Of a stretch of 6,093 nucleotides of DNA, positions 1 through 6,059 are shown one piece after another. Made by a program: the position numbers and the translations under genes. Under the pieces are notes generated by a model. It ran no database searches. It had not been told where the DNA came from and was given only the letters and a program-made list of their open reading frames with translations. The stretch is from an uncultured Thermomicrobiales bacterium (GTDB taxonomy: Bacteria; Chloroflexota; Chloroflexia; Thermomicrobiales; UBA6265), in the NCBI GenBank assembly GCA_902806355.1, contig CADCWI010000053.1, positions 1 through 6,093 of the forward strand, given 5' to 3'. Position 1 is the stretch's first letter. The number at the start of each line of letters is the position of its first letter.

Positions 1-852
1 GCGGATCGGCTCAGCACGTTACTTCCGCTCCTTCGGTCGCGCTTTGATGAGGGGATGCCAAACCTGGGCAACGTGACGACCGTTGACGACGCTGAGGCCC
101 GAAGCATGTTCCCGCCGCTCGGCAGCATTACGGCGGCGATCCACGTTCCGGAGGCCGCTCGCGTGGACGGCGACCGGCTGCGCAATGCCTTGGTCGCTGG
201 CGCGGAACATTACGGCGCCCGGGTGGTGACCGGCTCGGCCCGCCTTTTGATGGATCGCGGGTTGGTCACGGGTGTCGAGCTTGATGGCGCGGCCATCGCT
301 GCTGACACCGTGGTCGTCGCAACCGGCGCCTGGACGAACCGGTTGCTTGAGCCGCTCGGCTTGTCGCTTGCGGTTGAACCGCAACGTGGTCAGATTCTCC
401 ATTTGCTGCTGCCGGATGCAGACACGTCCTCCTGGGCGATCCTGGGTGGATTCAGCGACCAGTACATGCTCACGTTCGGACCGAACCGGATCGTCGCTGG
501 TGCGACGCGCGAGCATGGGTCCGGCTTTGATGTCCGCATGACGGTCGGCGGCGTGAAATCCGTGCTCGATCAGGCGTTGAAGGTGGCGCCTGGCCTGACC
601 GATGCGACGGTGAACGAGGTCCGGGTTGGTCTTCGTCCGCTCTCGGCGGACGGCCTGCCGTTCCTGGGGAGGGCACCGGGTTTCGACAATGTCATCATTG
701 CCACCGGACACGGCCCGAGTGGACTGCAGCTCGGCCCCTATTCGGGGCGGGTCGCGGCCCAGCTTGTTCTGGCCCGGGCAGTGGAGGCGGACCTTGAACC
801 ATTTGCGGTAGACCGGGAAATTGCCGGGAACGCGTTACAGGGGGCTATGTGA
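1..852 (+). CDS. FAD-dependent oxidoreductase, DAO (D-amino acid/glycine oxidase) family, 5' end outside window
   Basis: The reading frame is open from the first base, so this is the C-terminal 283 residues of a longer protein. DAO-family enzymes usually have about 370-430 residues, so roughly 100 N-terminal residues, including the GxGxxG dinucleotide-binding loop, should lie upstream. Visible hallmarks are a VDGDRLRNAL segment near residues 56-65, ATGAW near 107-111 (end of the FAD domain), GLRPLSADGLPFLG near 210-223, and the C-terminal FAD motif ATGHGPSGLQLGP near 234-246. The family oxidises amines or amino acids at C-N bonds with FAD; the substrate here cannot be read. The ATG at 55 is only an internal Met, because family-like sequence continues upstream of it. 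The stop overlaps the start of the following HAD gene, suggesting one operon. I see no signal peptide or membrane segment in the visible part. Family assignment is firm; specific activity is unknown. Confidence 0.88.
   Translation, partial: ADRLSTLLPLLRSRFDEGMPNLGNVTTVDDAEARSMFPPLGSITAAIHVPEAARVDGDRLRNALVAGAEHYGARVVTGSARLLMDRGLVTGVELDGAAIAADTVVVATGAWTNRLLEPLGLSLAVEPQRGQILHLLLPDADTSSWAILGGFSDQYMLTFGPNRIVAGATREHGSGFDVRMTVGGVKSVLDQALKVAPGLTDATVNEVRVGLRPLSADGLPFLGRAPGFDNVIIATGHGPSGLQLGPYSGRVAAQLVLARAVEADLEPFAVDREIAGNALQGAM
849..852 (+). other. GTGA stop/start overlap (translational coupling)
   Basis: The TGA stop of the FAD oxidoreductase (850-852) and the GTG start of the HAD gene (849-851) share bases. 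A terminating ribosome is positioned to reinitiate, so the two proteins are probably made together. The nearby AGGGGG at 839-844 supports this start. Confidence 0.8.
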
Positions 853-1625
853 CAGGTCTTTTTCCGAATCGACCGGTTCGTCTGGTCACGTTCGATCTTT
901 ACGACACGCTTGTCGAGGCCGTTCCCCCACGGTGGGAACGCTTTGCAGCAGCCGCCGAAAAGGGCGGGATTCCGGCGGATCCGACGATCTTCCTGGCAGC
1001 AGACCTCGCCGCCGAGGAGTTTTACACGATCGAGAACGGGCGGAATCCGATCCGTGACCGGTCACCGGGCGAGCTCGAAAAGTTCCGGATCGCGTACATC
1101 GCGCGAATGCTCGAGGCAGCCGGCCTGCCGCACGACCCGCCGACGGCACTGCGGATCCGCGACATCTACCGTGGCGAGCTTGACGCGATGGGCTGGAATT
1201 ACCGGGCGTTCGATGATGTGCTGCCAGCACTCGAAACCCTGGAACGGCATGGAATCGCGCGGGCAGTGATCTCCAACGCCGACGCCGACATCACCGCCTT
1301 CTGCCTCCACATGGGGTTCGCGAAACACATGGACCTGATCGTGACGTCGGCGCTGGTGGGCTGGGAGAAACCCGATCCGCGCACGTTTTCCGCGGCGCTC
1401 GATCCACTGGGGATACCGCCGGAAGACGCGATCCACGTCGGGGATCAGGCGCTGTCGGATGTGACCGGAGCACAGGGGATTGGCATGGCGGCGGCGCTGA
1501 TCGATCGTTACGAGCGTCACCACGGCGGCGACTACGCCGCTCTTCGTGTGGGTTCGCTGACCGACCTCGCGGATGCCGTTGTCGAACACAACCGGCAGTT
1601 CTCGATGGCCGGTGACGGGTCCTGA
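849..1625 (+). CDS. HAD-superfamily hydrolase with Tyr at the usual acid/base Asp position
   Basis: This 258-residue protein has all four HAD motifs: motif I FDLYDTLV with nucleophile Asp16, motif II ISN with Ser142, motif III with Lys174 in WEKPDP, and motif IV VGDQALSDV with Asp199 and Asp204. A helical cap (about residues 25-120) sits between motifs I and II, as in subfamily I. The residue two after the nucleophile is Tyr18 instead of the Asp that acts as acid/base in HAD phosphatases. 2-Haloacid dehalogenases also have Tyr there, but their motif IV differs from the GDxxxxD seen here. The product may be a noncanonical phosphatase or another hydrolase; the substrate is unknown. The GTG start is chosen because GTGA overlaps the upstream stop and a G-rich Shine-Dalgarno (AGGGGG, 839-844) sits just before it. 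Coupling to the FAD oxidoreductase suggests a shared pathway. The last codons form half of the terminator palindrome. Confidence 0.87.
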   Translation: MTGLFPNRPVRLVTFDLYDTLVEAVPPRWERFAAAAEKGGIPADPTIFLAADLAAEEFYTIENGRNPIRDRSPGELEKFRIAYIARMLEAAGLPHDPPTALRIRDIYRGELDAMGWNYRAFDDVLPALETLERHGIARAVISNADADITAFCLHMGFAKHMDLIVTSALVGWEKPDPRTFSAALDPLGIPPEDAIHVGDQALSDVTGAQGIGMAAALIDRYERHHGGDYAALRVGSLTDLADAVVEHNRQFSMAGDGS

Positions 1626-1640
1626 ACCTCAGGACCCGTC
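1614..1640. terminator. Bidirectional terminator-like inverted repeat spanning both convergent stop codons
   Basis: GACGGGTCCTGA is followed by ACC and then TCAGGACCCGTC, a perfect 12-bp inverted repeat around a 3-base centre at 1626-1628. An offset extension (GGTGAC against GTCACC, 3-base bulge) lengthens the stem. It contains the TGA of the HAD gene and the complement of the TGA of the dehydrogenase, so transcripts from both sides end in the same hairpin. No T-run follows on either strand, so it may work with Rho, as an RNA 3'-end stabiliser, or as a weak intrinsic terminator. The hairpin is seen directly; its role is inferred from its position. Confidence 0.7.
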
Positions 1641-2762
1641 GTCACCTGATGCGCTGCCCGACGCGCTACCCGAAGCGCTGCTGAACTCGACAACCATCTT
1701 GATCACGCCCTCGGGCTTGTGCTCGATCGCCGTGAGGTCGTCCTCCGTTGACAAGCGATGCGTGATCATCCGTCCCGTCAATCCAGGCCAGAGATCTTCA
1801 AACATGCGCAGGCGGTCGACGGCGTTGACGAAATCCACGGTGTTCGCGTTGACGCAGCCAACGACAACCTTGTTGCCAACCACAAGTGACGTGTTAATGT
1901 CGTCCGCCGGCACGGTGAGGGCTTTGTGGTGTGCCGTGATGCTGAGCAATACGAGCACGCCATTGTTGCCCAGCAGTTGCATGCTGTCGAAAACGACGCT
2001 GCTGGACCCGGTGGATTCGATGATGAGATCAATCCCGCCAAGCCGCTTCGCGAGGTCCGCGACAGATTCCTCCCTGGTGGAGATATAGGCAGCACCGGCG
2101 GCCTCGACGATTGCCGAGGCCGGATTCGGCGCCGGCGTGCGGGCGATGGTGTAGACCGTAACGCCCTTGCTGCGCAGAATCAGGGTTCCCAGGATGCCGA
2201 TCGGTCCAGCGCCCATCACCAGGGCTGTTTTCAGGTTCCAGTATTTGAGCCGTTGCTGGATCAGCTCGGCCTGCCGAATGGTCTTTTCGACAACGCTCAG
2301 TGGCTCGGTGAGGACGCCGATCTCTTCCAGCTCATCTGGAATCCTGATCACGTAGGACTCGTCCTCGACGATCCGCTCCGCCATGAACCCGTGCGCTCTG
2401 GTAATGCCGCGCTCCGTATAGGTCAGCCACAGGCACATGTCGGGTTCACCCGCCTGGCAGGCAGGACAACCGTCCGGTCGACGCACCGAGACAGTGACCA
2501 AATCGCCGGGTTTCAGCGACGTTACCGCCTCCCCCACGGCATCGACGCGTCCGATGACCTCATGGCCGATGACTAGATCCGCCATCCCTTCCGGCGCGTG
2601 CCCGATGTCGCCTTGCATGATCTCGCGATCGGTGCCACAGACGCCGACCCGGATCACGCGGATCCCAACCTGGTTCTGGTCGGGTTCCGGTACCTCGATT
2701 GTCGTGCGATGGAGCGAGTCTGGCTGGCCCGGAACCGTCGCAATGGCGGAGACCGTGGTCAT
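1629..2762 (-). CDS. Zinc-dependent MDR dehydrogenase, archaeal-type glucose 1-dehydrogenase family
   Basis: The 377-residue product is a medium-chain dehydrogenase close in pattern to archaeal glucose/aldose 1-dehydrogenases: CGTDREI (42-48), GHE (67-69), LTEPLSVVEKTI (151-162), the Rossmann loop GAGPIG (184-189), and a C-terminal VGNKVVVGCVNAN stretch. Likely catalytic zinc ligands are Cys42, His67 and Glu68, with Glu153 near the site. The structural zinc lobe keeps three cysteines (99, 102, 110). Arg208 after the second Rossmann strand may favour NADP. This family oxidises aldoses to lactones. In this operon it might act on xylose, or on a pentitol to supply xylulose to XylB. The start overlaps the xylB stop by ATGA, and no clear Shine-Dalgarno precedes it, which fits coupling. 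The C-terminus carries a SASG triple repeat beyond the normal fold. Family assignment is good; the substrate is open. Confidence 0.85.
   Translation of the reverse strand: MTTVSAIATVPGQPDSLHRTTIEVPEPDQNQVGIRVIRVGVCGTDREIMQGDIGHAPEGMADLVIGHEVIGRVDAVGEAVTSLKPGDLVTVSVRRPDGCPACQAGEPDMCLWLTYTERGITRAHGFMAERIVEDESYVIRIPDELEEIGVLTEPLSVVEKTIRQAELIQQRLKYWNLKTALVMGAGPIGILGTLILRSKGVTVYTIARTPAPNPASAIVEAAGAAYISTREESVADLAKRLGGIDLIIESTGSSSVVFDSMQLLGNNGVLVLLSITAHHKALTVPADDINTSLVVGNKVVVGCVNANTVDFVNAVDRLRMFEDLWPGLTGRMITHRLSTEDDLTAIEHKPEGVIKMVVEFSSASGSASGSASGDDGS
1644..1679 (-). repeat. Three in-frame SASG repeats at the dehydrogenase C-terminus
   Basis: Codons 362-373 of the dehydrogenase encode SASG three times in tandem (12-bp units), followed by DDGS and the stop. 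The units differ at synonymous third positions (GCT/GCG/GCA for Ala, TCG/TCA for Ser, GGT/GGC for Gly), so the repeat is kept better in protein than in DNA. The tail is Ser/Gly-rich, probably disordered, and lies beyond the end of the family's usual fold. Confidence 0.75.
2759..2762 (-). other. ATGA stop/start overlap between xylB and the dehydrogenase
   Basis: On the - strand the TGA stop of xylB (2761-2759) and the ATG of the dehydrogenase (2762-2760) share two bases. This four-base overlap is typical of translationally coupled operon genes, so xylulokinase and dehydrogenase are probably co-expressed. Confidence 0.85.
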
Positions 2763-4204
2763 GAGCCCGGATGTGCCAATTGCTGAATCATGTGCTGCCT
2801 TGCTCTAAGTGCGAAAGCATCCCGCATCCCGGGACGGGGTGCGACTTCGGCCACCACCGGGGGCCTCCAACGTTCCGCAACCTCGGTGATCGTTTCGTCG
2901 CAAGCGATTGACGCGGCCTGGACTGCGGCACCGCGTGCCGCATGTTCCATTCCGGAACGTACCGTCACTGACAGCCCGGTCGCATCGGCGACGGCCTGTT
3001 GCCAGACAGGATGCATCGCTCCACCGCCTACCAGCGTGATGCCGGGTGCTGTAATCCCAAGTCGCGACAGCGCATCGACGCAATACGCCAGACCGGCGAC
3101 CACGCCATCGAGCGCCGCGCGGAGCATGGTATCGGGCGTGGCGGTCTGCTCGGTCAGCCCCTCCAGCACCCCGGTGGCATGGGGCAGGTTCGGTGTTCTT
3201 TCCCCGCTGAAATAGGGAAGCATGATGAGTCCGCCAGCACCCGGCAGCATCGCGCCGGCTTTGGAGAGCGCCACATCGCGTTCCAGGCCCAGGAGTTGGG
3301 CAATTGTGTCGACCACCCGCGTGCAATTGAGCATGCAGGCCAATGGAAGGAAACGTCCTGTGGCATCGGCGAACCCGGCGACCTCGCCGCTGGAATCGGC
3401 CGTCGGCGTCTCGCTCACGGCAAAGGCGGTTCCGCTCGTTCCCAGGCTGATGATGATCTCCCCCGGCTTCGCTCCCACTCCAAGCGCAGCCGCCATGTTG
3501 TCACCGGTTCCCGGTCCGATCGGGAGGCCGGCTGGCAGGCCCAGTTCCTCCGCCGCCTGTCTGGAAAGTGACCCGGCCGGCTCTTCCGGTTCGCGAACAA
3601 TTGGCAGTTCGAGGCGTTCCGCATCGGCGTCGCCCACGGCAAGGGCAAGGATGTCGCGTCGATAGGCGCCGTCTCGTGAAGACCACCAGCCGGTACCGGA
3701 GGCATCACCACGGTCCGTTGTCAGCTGTCCCGTGAGCCGAAAGTTCAACCAGTCGTGCGGTAGCCCGACGGCCGTCGTCCGTGCCAGATCATCAGGAGCG
3801 GTTCGCGCGATATGCGCCAGTTTGGTCACCGTAAACGAGGCGACCAGGCGGGACCCAACTTCCGCCGCAAAATCCAACAGTGTATTGAGGCGCTCGGCAT
3901 CAGGTGCCGACGCAACGTTATTCCAGAGCGGTGCGGGTCGAACGACCTCGCCTTGAGCATTGATCAGCACGCACCCGTGTTGCTGACCGGCCGCCGAGAT
4001 CCCCCTGACCTCGACATTACCGTCATCCGTAACCTGCCGGACAGCCAACCGAAGCGCGTGCCACCACTCGTCGGGCGATTGGATATCTCCTCCGCTATGT
4101 GGCGCCCGACCTGTGCCGACCACCTCACCAGTCTCGACATCCACGGCGAGGACTTTTGTTGACTGGGTGCTCGAGTCAATCCCCAGAACCACAGAGCGGG
4201 TCAT
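2759..4204 (-). CDS. xylB: Xylulokinase (FGGY carbohydrate kinase)
   Basis: The 481-residue protein phosphorylates D-xylulose to D-xylulose 5-phosphate with ATP, the second step of xylose catabolism in the cytoplasm. It shows the N-terminal phosphate-binding segment GIDSSTQSTK (8-17), the substrate-loop AAGQQHG (71-77), TTDRGDASGTGWW (162-174), the catalytic-base region GTGDNMAAALG with Asp235, the ATP-site SLGTSGT (253-259), the FGGY-like signature LPYFSGERTPN (329-339), and the C-terminal GGGAMHPVWQQAVAD (393-407). Asp10 and Asp235 match the two key acidic residues of the family, and the length is normal. The start at 4204 is preferred over an in-frame ATG at 4273 because AGAGGAAA lies 7 bases upstream and the protein then begins directly at the conserved first strand. 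It follows xylA on the same strand after about 315 bases and overlaps the dehydrogenase downstream. Confidence 0.95.
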   Translation of the reverse strand: MTRSVVLGIDSSTQSTKVLAVDVETGEVVGTGRAPHSGGDIQSPDEWWHALRLAVRQVTDDGNVEVRGISAAGQQHGCVLINAQGEVVRPAPLWNNVASAPDAERLNTLLDFAAEVGSRLVASFTVTKLAHIARTAPDDLARTTAVGLPHDWLNFRLTGQLTTDRGDASGTGWWSSRDGAYRRDILALAVGDADAERLELPIVREPEEPAGSLSRQAAEELGLPAGLPIGPGTGDNMAAALGVGAKPGEIIISLGTSGTAFAVSETPTADSSGEVAGFADATGRFLPLACMLNCTRVVDTIAQLLGLERDVALSKAGAMLPGAGGLIMLPYFSGERTPNLPHATGVLEGLTEQTATPDTMLRAALDGVVAGLAYCVDALSRLGITAPGITLVGGGAMHPVWQQAVADATGLSVTVRSGMEHAARGAAVQAASIACDETITEVAERWRPPVVAEVAPRPGMRDAFALRARQHMIQQLAHPGS

Positions 4205-4383
4205 ACCGTTTCCTCTGCTTGAACGTCGTGTGACGCCAGAGCCTTCCGCTTCTGCAACCAGGCCGGGTGCCAATCCAGCCGGATCAGCCGGAATGGAAGG
4301 GCATTCGACACGCTTTCTCCCGCCGATGAGTGCCCCCTAAACGCATCATCGTCATGGGGAGGCGATGCGTCACGTGCCACCAT
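4201..4383 (-). CDS. Possible 60-residue ORF ending on the xylB start (doubtful)
   Basis: An ATG at 4383 opens a 60-codon frame whose TGA (4203-4201) overlaps the xylB ATG as ATGA. The predicted peptide starts MVARDASPPHDDD and ends KALASHDVQAEETV; it is basic in the middle (RLIRLDWHPAWLQKRK) with no membrane segment. I do not recognise it. Codons from about residue 31 to 50 mostly end in G or C, as in the neighbouring genes, while the first 30 codons do not. No Shine-Dalgarno is evident before the ATG. It may be a chance ORF, a gene remnant, or a small coupled gene or leader of xylB. The overlap is the main reason to list it. Confidence 0.2.
   Translation of the reverse strand: MVARDASPPHDDDAFRGHSSAGESVSNALPFRLIRLDWHPAWLQKRKALASHDVQAEETV
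4209..4216 (-). promoter_or_regulatory. Shine-Dalgarno of xylB
   Basis: Read on the - strand, AGAGGAAA precedes the ATG at 4204-4202, with 7 bases between its GAGG core and the start. It settles the xylB start against the longer in-frame candidate at 4273. Confidence 0.75.
4341..4370 (-). repeat. Inverted repeat in the xylA-xylB gap
   Basis: ACGCATC at 4341-4347 is the exact reverse complement of GATGCGT at 4364-4370, separated by 16 bases. It lies between the xylA terminator and xylB. It could be an operator with widely spaced half-sites, an RNA processing or stability hairpin, or chance. No T-run follows that would make it a terminator. Confidence 0.35.
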
Positions 4384-4474
4384 TCAGGCAATCGGCTTGT
4401 GGCATCGCTGTCTGGATAGCCGGTTCCCGGCGCCGCACCCCATGCATCGGGACACAACAACGCGCCCGGGGCGC

Positions 4475-4508
4475 AAGGAAACGGGCGACCGAAGCACTCG
4501 GTCACCCG
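4475..4508 (-). terminator. Intrinsic-terminator-like hairpin after xylA
   Basis: On the transcribed - strand, CGGGTGACCGA pairs with TCGGTCGCCCG around a 5-base loop, giving an 11-bp stem with one mismatch. It is followed directly by TTTCCTT (4481-4475). It starts 11 bases after the xylA stop codon. The U-tract is interrupted by two C, so it may be partial, letting some transcription through to xylB and setting the xylA:xylB ratio. Confidence 0.65.
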
Positions 4509-4519
4509 GCGAGTGTTCC

Positions 4520-5695
4520 CTAGCGAGCGCCAAGCAGAAGTTCCATCACGAGTTGATCCAGTTCTTCATATCGCCGGCCGCGTTGCGCCATGTCCACCGT
4601 GTTGAACGTTTGCTGCCGCAGTGCGGCCGCTGCGTCGCTTGTGTAGCCGGCACTCGCCTCGGGCCCGCCGTACGCATTGTCCCGTTCCTGCAACTCCGCA
4701 ATCAGACCCGTGATCTCGGGGTCGTCATGGAAGCGCTGTACCTTCTCCTTCAGGATGAGGTAGGACCGCATGCACCCCCGGGCGAACGCCCACACGCCCT
4801 CCTCGTCCTCCGTGCGATAGGGGTGGGCATCGAAGTGAAGGGGACCATCGTAGCCGCTGTCCTCGAGAAGCTTGATGAGGAAAAACGCCCGTTTCGGATT
4901 CTCCGACGCGAACCGGAAATCCTGGTCATAGCGACCTGGCTGCTGATCGTTGAGATCGATGTGAAACAGCTTGCCTGCTTCCAGGGCCTGCGCCACGGCA
5001 TGGACGAAGTTCAAGCCCGCCATCGTCTCGTGGGCGAATTCCGGGTTGACGCCGACCATGTCGGGATGATCGAGCGTGGAGATGAAGTGGAGGGCATGGC
5101 CTACCGTTGGAAGATACAGGTCGCCACGCGGCTCATTCGGCTTCGGCTCGAGCGCAAACCGTATGCCGTATCCCTGGTCCAGGACGTACTCGGAGAGGTA
5201 GTTGATCGCCTCACGGAACCGTTTCACTGCATCCGCTGGATTTCGGTAGGCGTCGGTCTCGGACCCTTCGCGGCCTCCCCAGAAGACGTAGGTCGACACC
5301 CCAAGCTCGGCGCCGAGATCGATTGCCGCCATGGTCTTCCGGAGCGCGAACGCACGTACTTCCTTGTCAGAAGACGTGAACGCCCCGTCCTTGAAGATGG
5401 GGTGGTGAAACAGGTTGGTCGTTGCCATAGGCACGACCAGGCCGGTTTCGTCGAGAGCCTTTTTGAACTCTCGGACGATGCCATCTCGCTCCTGCGGCGT
5501 GGCGTCGAAGGGCACCAGATCGGCGTCGTGAAGGGTGACGCCCCATGCGCCAAGTTCGGCCAGCCTCTGCACGCTGTAGACGGGGTCTATTTGATTCCGG
5601 ACGGGATCCCCGAAAGGGTCACGTCCAACATTGCCTACCGTCCAGAGGCCGAAGGTGAATCTGTCGCTCGCCTGTGGGATGTACATGTCAGACAC
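4520..5695 (-). CDS. xylA: D-xylose isomerase, short (class I, Thermus/actinobacterial) type
   Basis: The enzyme interconverts D-xylose and D-xylulose (and glucose/fructose) using two divalent metals. Numbering from the GTG start (391 residues), visible active-site residues are Trp18 (GLWTVG), His56 (TLHDADL), Phe96 (NLFHHP), Trp139 (YVFWGGREG), Glu183 and Lys185 ([11 protein letters not shown]), Glu219 and His222 (NPEFAHE), Asp247 (HIDLND), Asp257 and Asp259 (RYDQDF), and Asp289 ([11 protein letters not shown]). The full catalytic and metal set is therefore present, and the length fits the 385-395 residue class. The GTG at 5695 is chosen because GGAGGAGGAT lies 9 bases upstream. An ATG three codons later (5686) matches the usual start of homologues but is 18 bases from that site. 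Longer in-frame extensions to 5872 lack family similarity. It is the first gene of the xylose cluster and is followed by a terminator-like hairpin. Confidence 0.96.
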   Translation of the reverse strand: MSDMYIPQASDRFTFGLWTVGNVGRDPFGDPVRNQIDPVYSVQRLAELGAWGVTLHDADLVPFDATPQERDGIVREFKKALDETGLVVPMATTNLFHHPIFKDGAFTSSDKEVRAFALRKTMAAIDLGAELGVSTYVFWGGREGSETDAYRNPADAVKRFREAINYLSEYVLDQGYGIRFALEPKPNEPRGDLYLPTVGHALHFISTLDHPDMVGVNPEFAHETMAGLNFVHAVAQALEAGKLFHIDLNDQQPGRYDQDFRFASENPKRAFFLIKLLEDSGYDGPLHFDAHPYRTEDEEGVWAFARGCMRSYLILKEKVQRFHDDPEITGLIAELQERDNAYGGPEASAGYTSDAAAALRQQTFNTVDMAQRGRRYEELDQLVMELLLGAR

Positions 5696-5702
5696 GTCTC
5701 GT

Positions 5703-5712
5703 ATCCTCCTCC
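5703..5712 (-). promoter_or_regulatory. Strong Shine-Dalgarno of xylA
   Basis: GGAGGAGGAT on the - strand contains two overlapping GGAGG cores, the nearer ending 9 bases before the GTG at 5695. It decides in favour of GTG over the ATG at 5686 and predicts efficient translation. Confidence 0.8.
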
Positions 5713-5763
5713 GTCTTCGCGGCAAGTCATGGAGTTCGCGGCACTCGATGCCCGCCGGAGCGC

Positions 5764-5803
5764 CGATCCGGGGAATCAATGGAACCGACCCCACAAAGGA
5801 TCG
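5764..5803 (-). repeat. Possible hairpin in the xylA leader
   Basis: CGATCC (5764-5769) pairs with GGATCG (5798-5803), and immediately inside GGGG (5770-5773) can pair with CCCC (5789-5792), leaving a 5-base bulge and a 15-base loop. If transcription starts upstream it would fold in the xylA 5' leader, about 70 bases before the start codon. It could stabilise or regulate the mRNA, or be chance in GC-rich DNA. Confidence 0.3.
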
Positions 5804-5869
5804 CGGGCACCGACGGTCAACGTAACCTTCCCGGTTCCCAACCCATGGTCCGCTGATTGTTCTGCGAGT

Positions 5870-5879
5870 CACGTACGTG
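5870..5879. promoter_or_regulatory. Palindrome CACGTACGTG, candidate operator for xylA
   Basis: This is a perfect 10-bp palindrome about 175 bases upstream of xylA, lying 14 bases downstream of the candidate -10 element. In that place it would overlap the transcription start, a usual position for a repressor site. There is no second copy in the window, so the role is inferred. Confidence 0.35.
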
Positions 5880-5893
5880 CCCGTAACTTTACC

Positions 5894-5922
5894 ACGGTAC
5901 GAACGATCGACTGTTCCGGCAA
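5894..5922 (-). promoter_or_regulatory. Candidate sigma-70-like promoter for xylA
   Basis: On the - strand TTGCCG (5922-5917) and TACCGT (5899-5894) are spaced by 17 bases. The -35 matches consensus at 4 of 6 positions and the -10 at only 3 of 6. An overlapping alternative -10 is TAAAGT a few bases downstream. It implies a leader of roughly 190 bases before xylA. Confidence 0.25.
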
Positions 5923-6059
5923 GATGTCATGGCCCATCTATATGGTGTCATCAGAGTCATGAGGAGTTGCCCCGGCCCGGTCGTGAAGCTGTGACCGTCG
6001 CCGTATCCGGGGAGCGGTTGGCGCCGTGGATCGGCCAATTGGTCTAGGGTACTGACCGT

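Larger units (their letters stand above)
4205..4519. other. xylA-xylB intergenic region (about 315 bases)
   Basis: This is an unusually long gap between two genes expected to be co-transcribed. It holds the xylA terminator hairpin (4475-4508), an inverted repeat (ACGCATC 4341-4347 with GATGCGT 4364-4370, 16-base loop), a 9-base near-tandem direct repeat CAGCCGGAT/CAGCCGGAA starting at 4276, the xylB Shine-Dalgarno, and the doubtful 60-codon ORF. I found no convincing -35/-10 pair for a separate xylB promoter. A GC-rich host sigma factor with a weak consensus could still start there. Confidence 0.6.

Noticed and set aside
19..711. - strand open frame of 230 codons opposite the FAD oxidoreductase
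   Set aside because: It is antisense to a frame with clear DAO-family motifs. The predicted protein is Arg/His-rich and low in information, as expected of a GC-rich shadow.
1926..2576. + strand open frame of 216 codons opposite the dehydrogenase
   Set aside because: The opposite strand encodes conserved MDR motifs; this translation shows no domain.
2805..3326. Alternative - strand frame of 173 codons inside xylB
   Set aside because: It is a frame-shifted shadow of xylB. The xylB frame is intact with all kinase motifs in one frame, so there is no frameshift.
4205..4273. Longer xylB N-terminus from an ATG at 4273
   Set aside because: The extra 23 residues have no family similarity, and a good Shine-Dalgarno marks the ATG at 4204.
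4276..4294. Short tandem CAGCCGGAT/CAGCCGGAA
   Set aside because: Two 9-base near-copies are within chance expectation for GC-rich intergenic DNA; there is no third copy or symmetry.
4397..5962. Long + strand open frame of 521 codons opposite xylA
   Set aside because: It is the antisense shadow of xylA, whose frame has the complete catalytic residue set. The antisense translation has no recognisable domain and runs through the terminator and leader.
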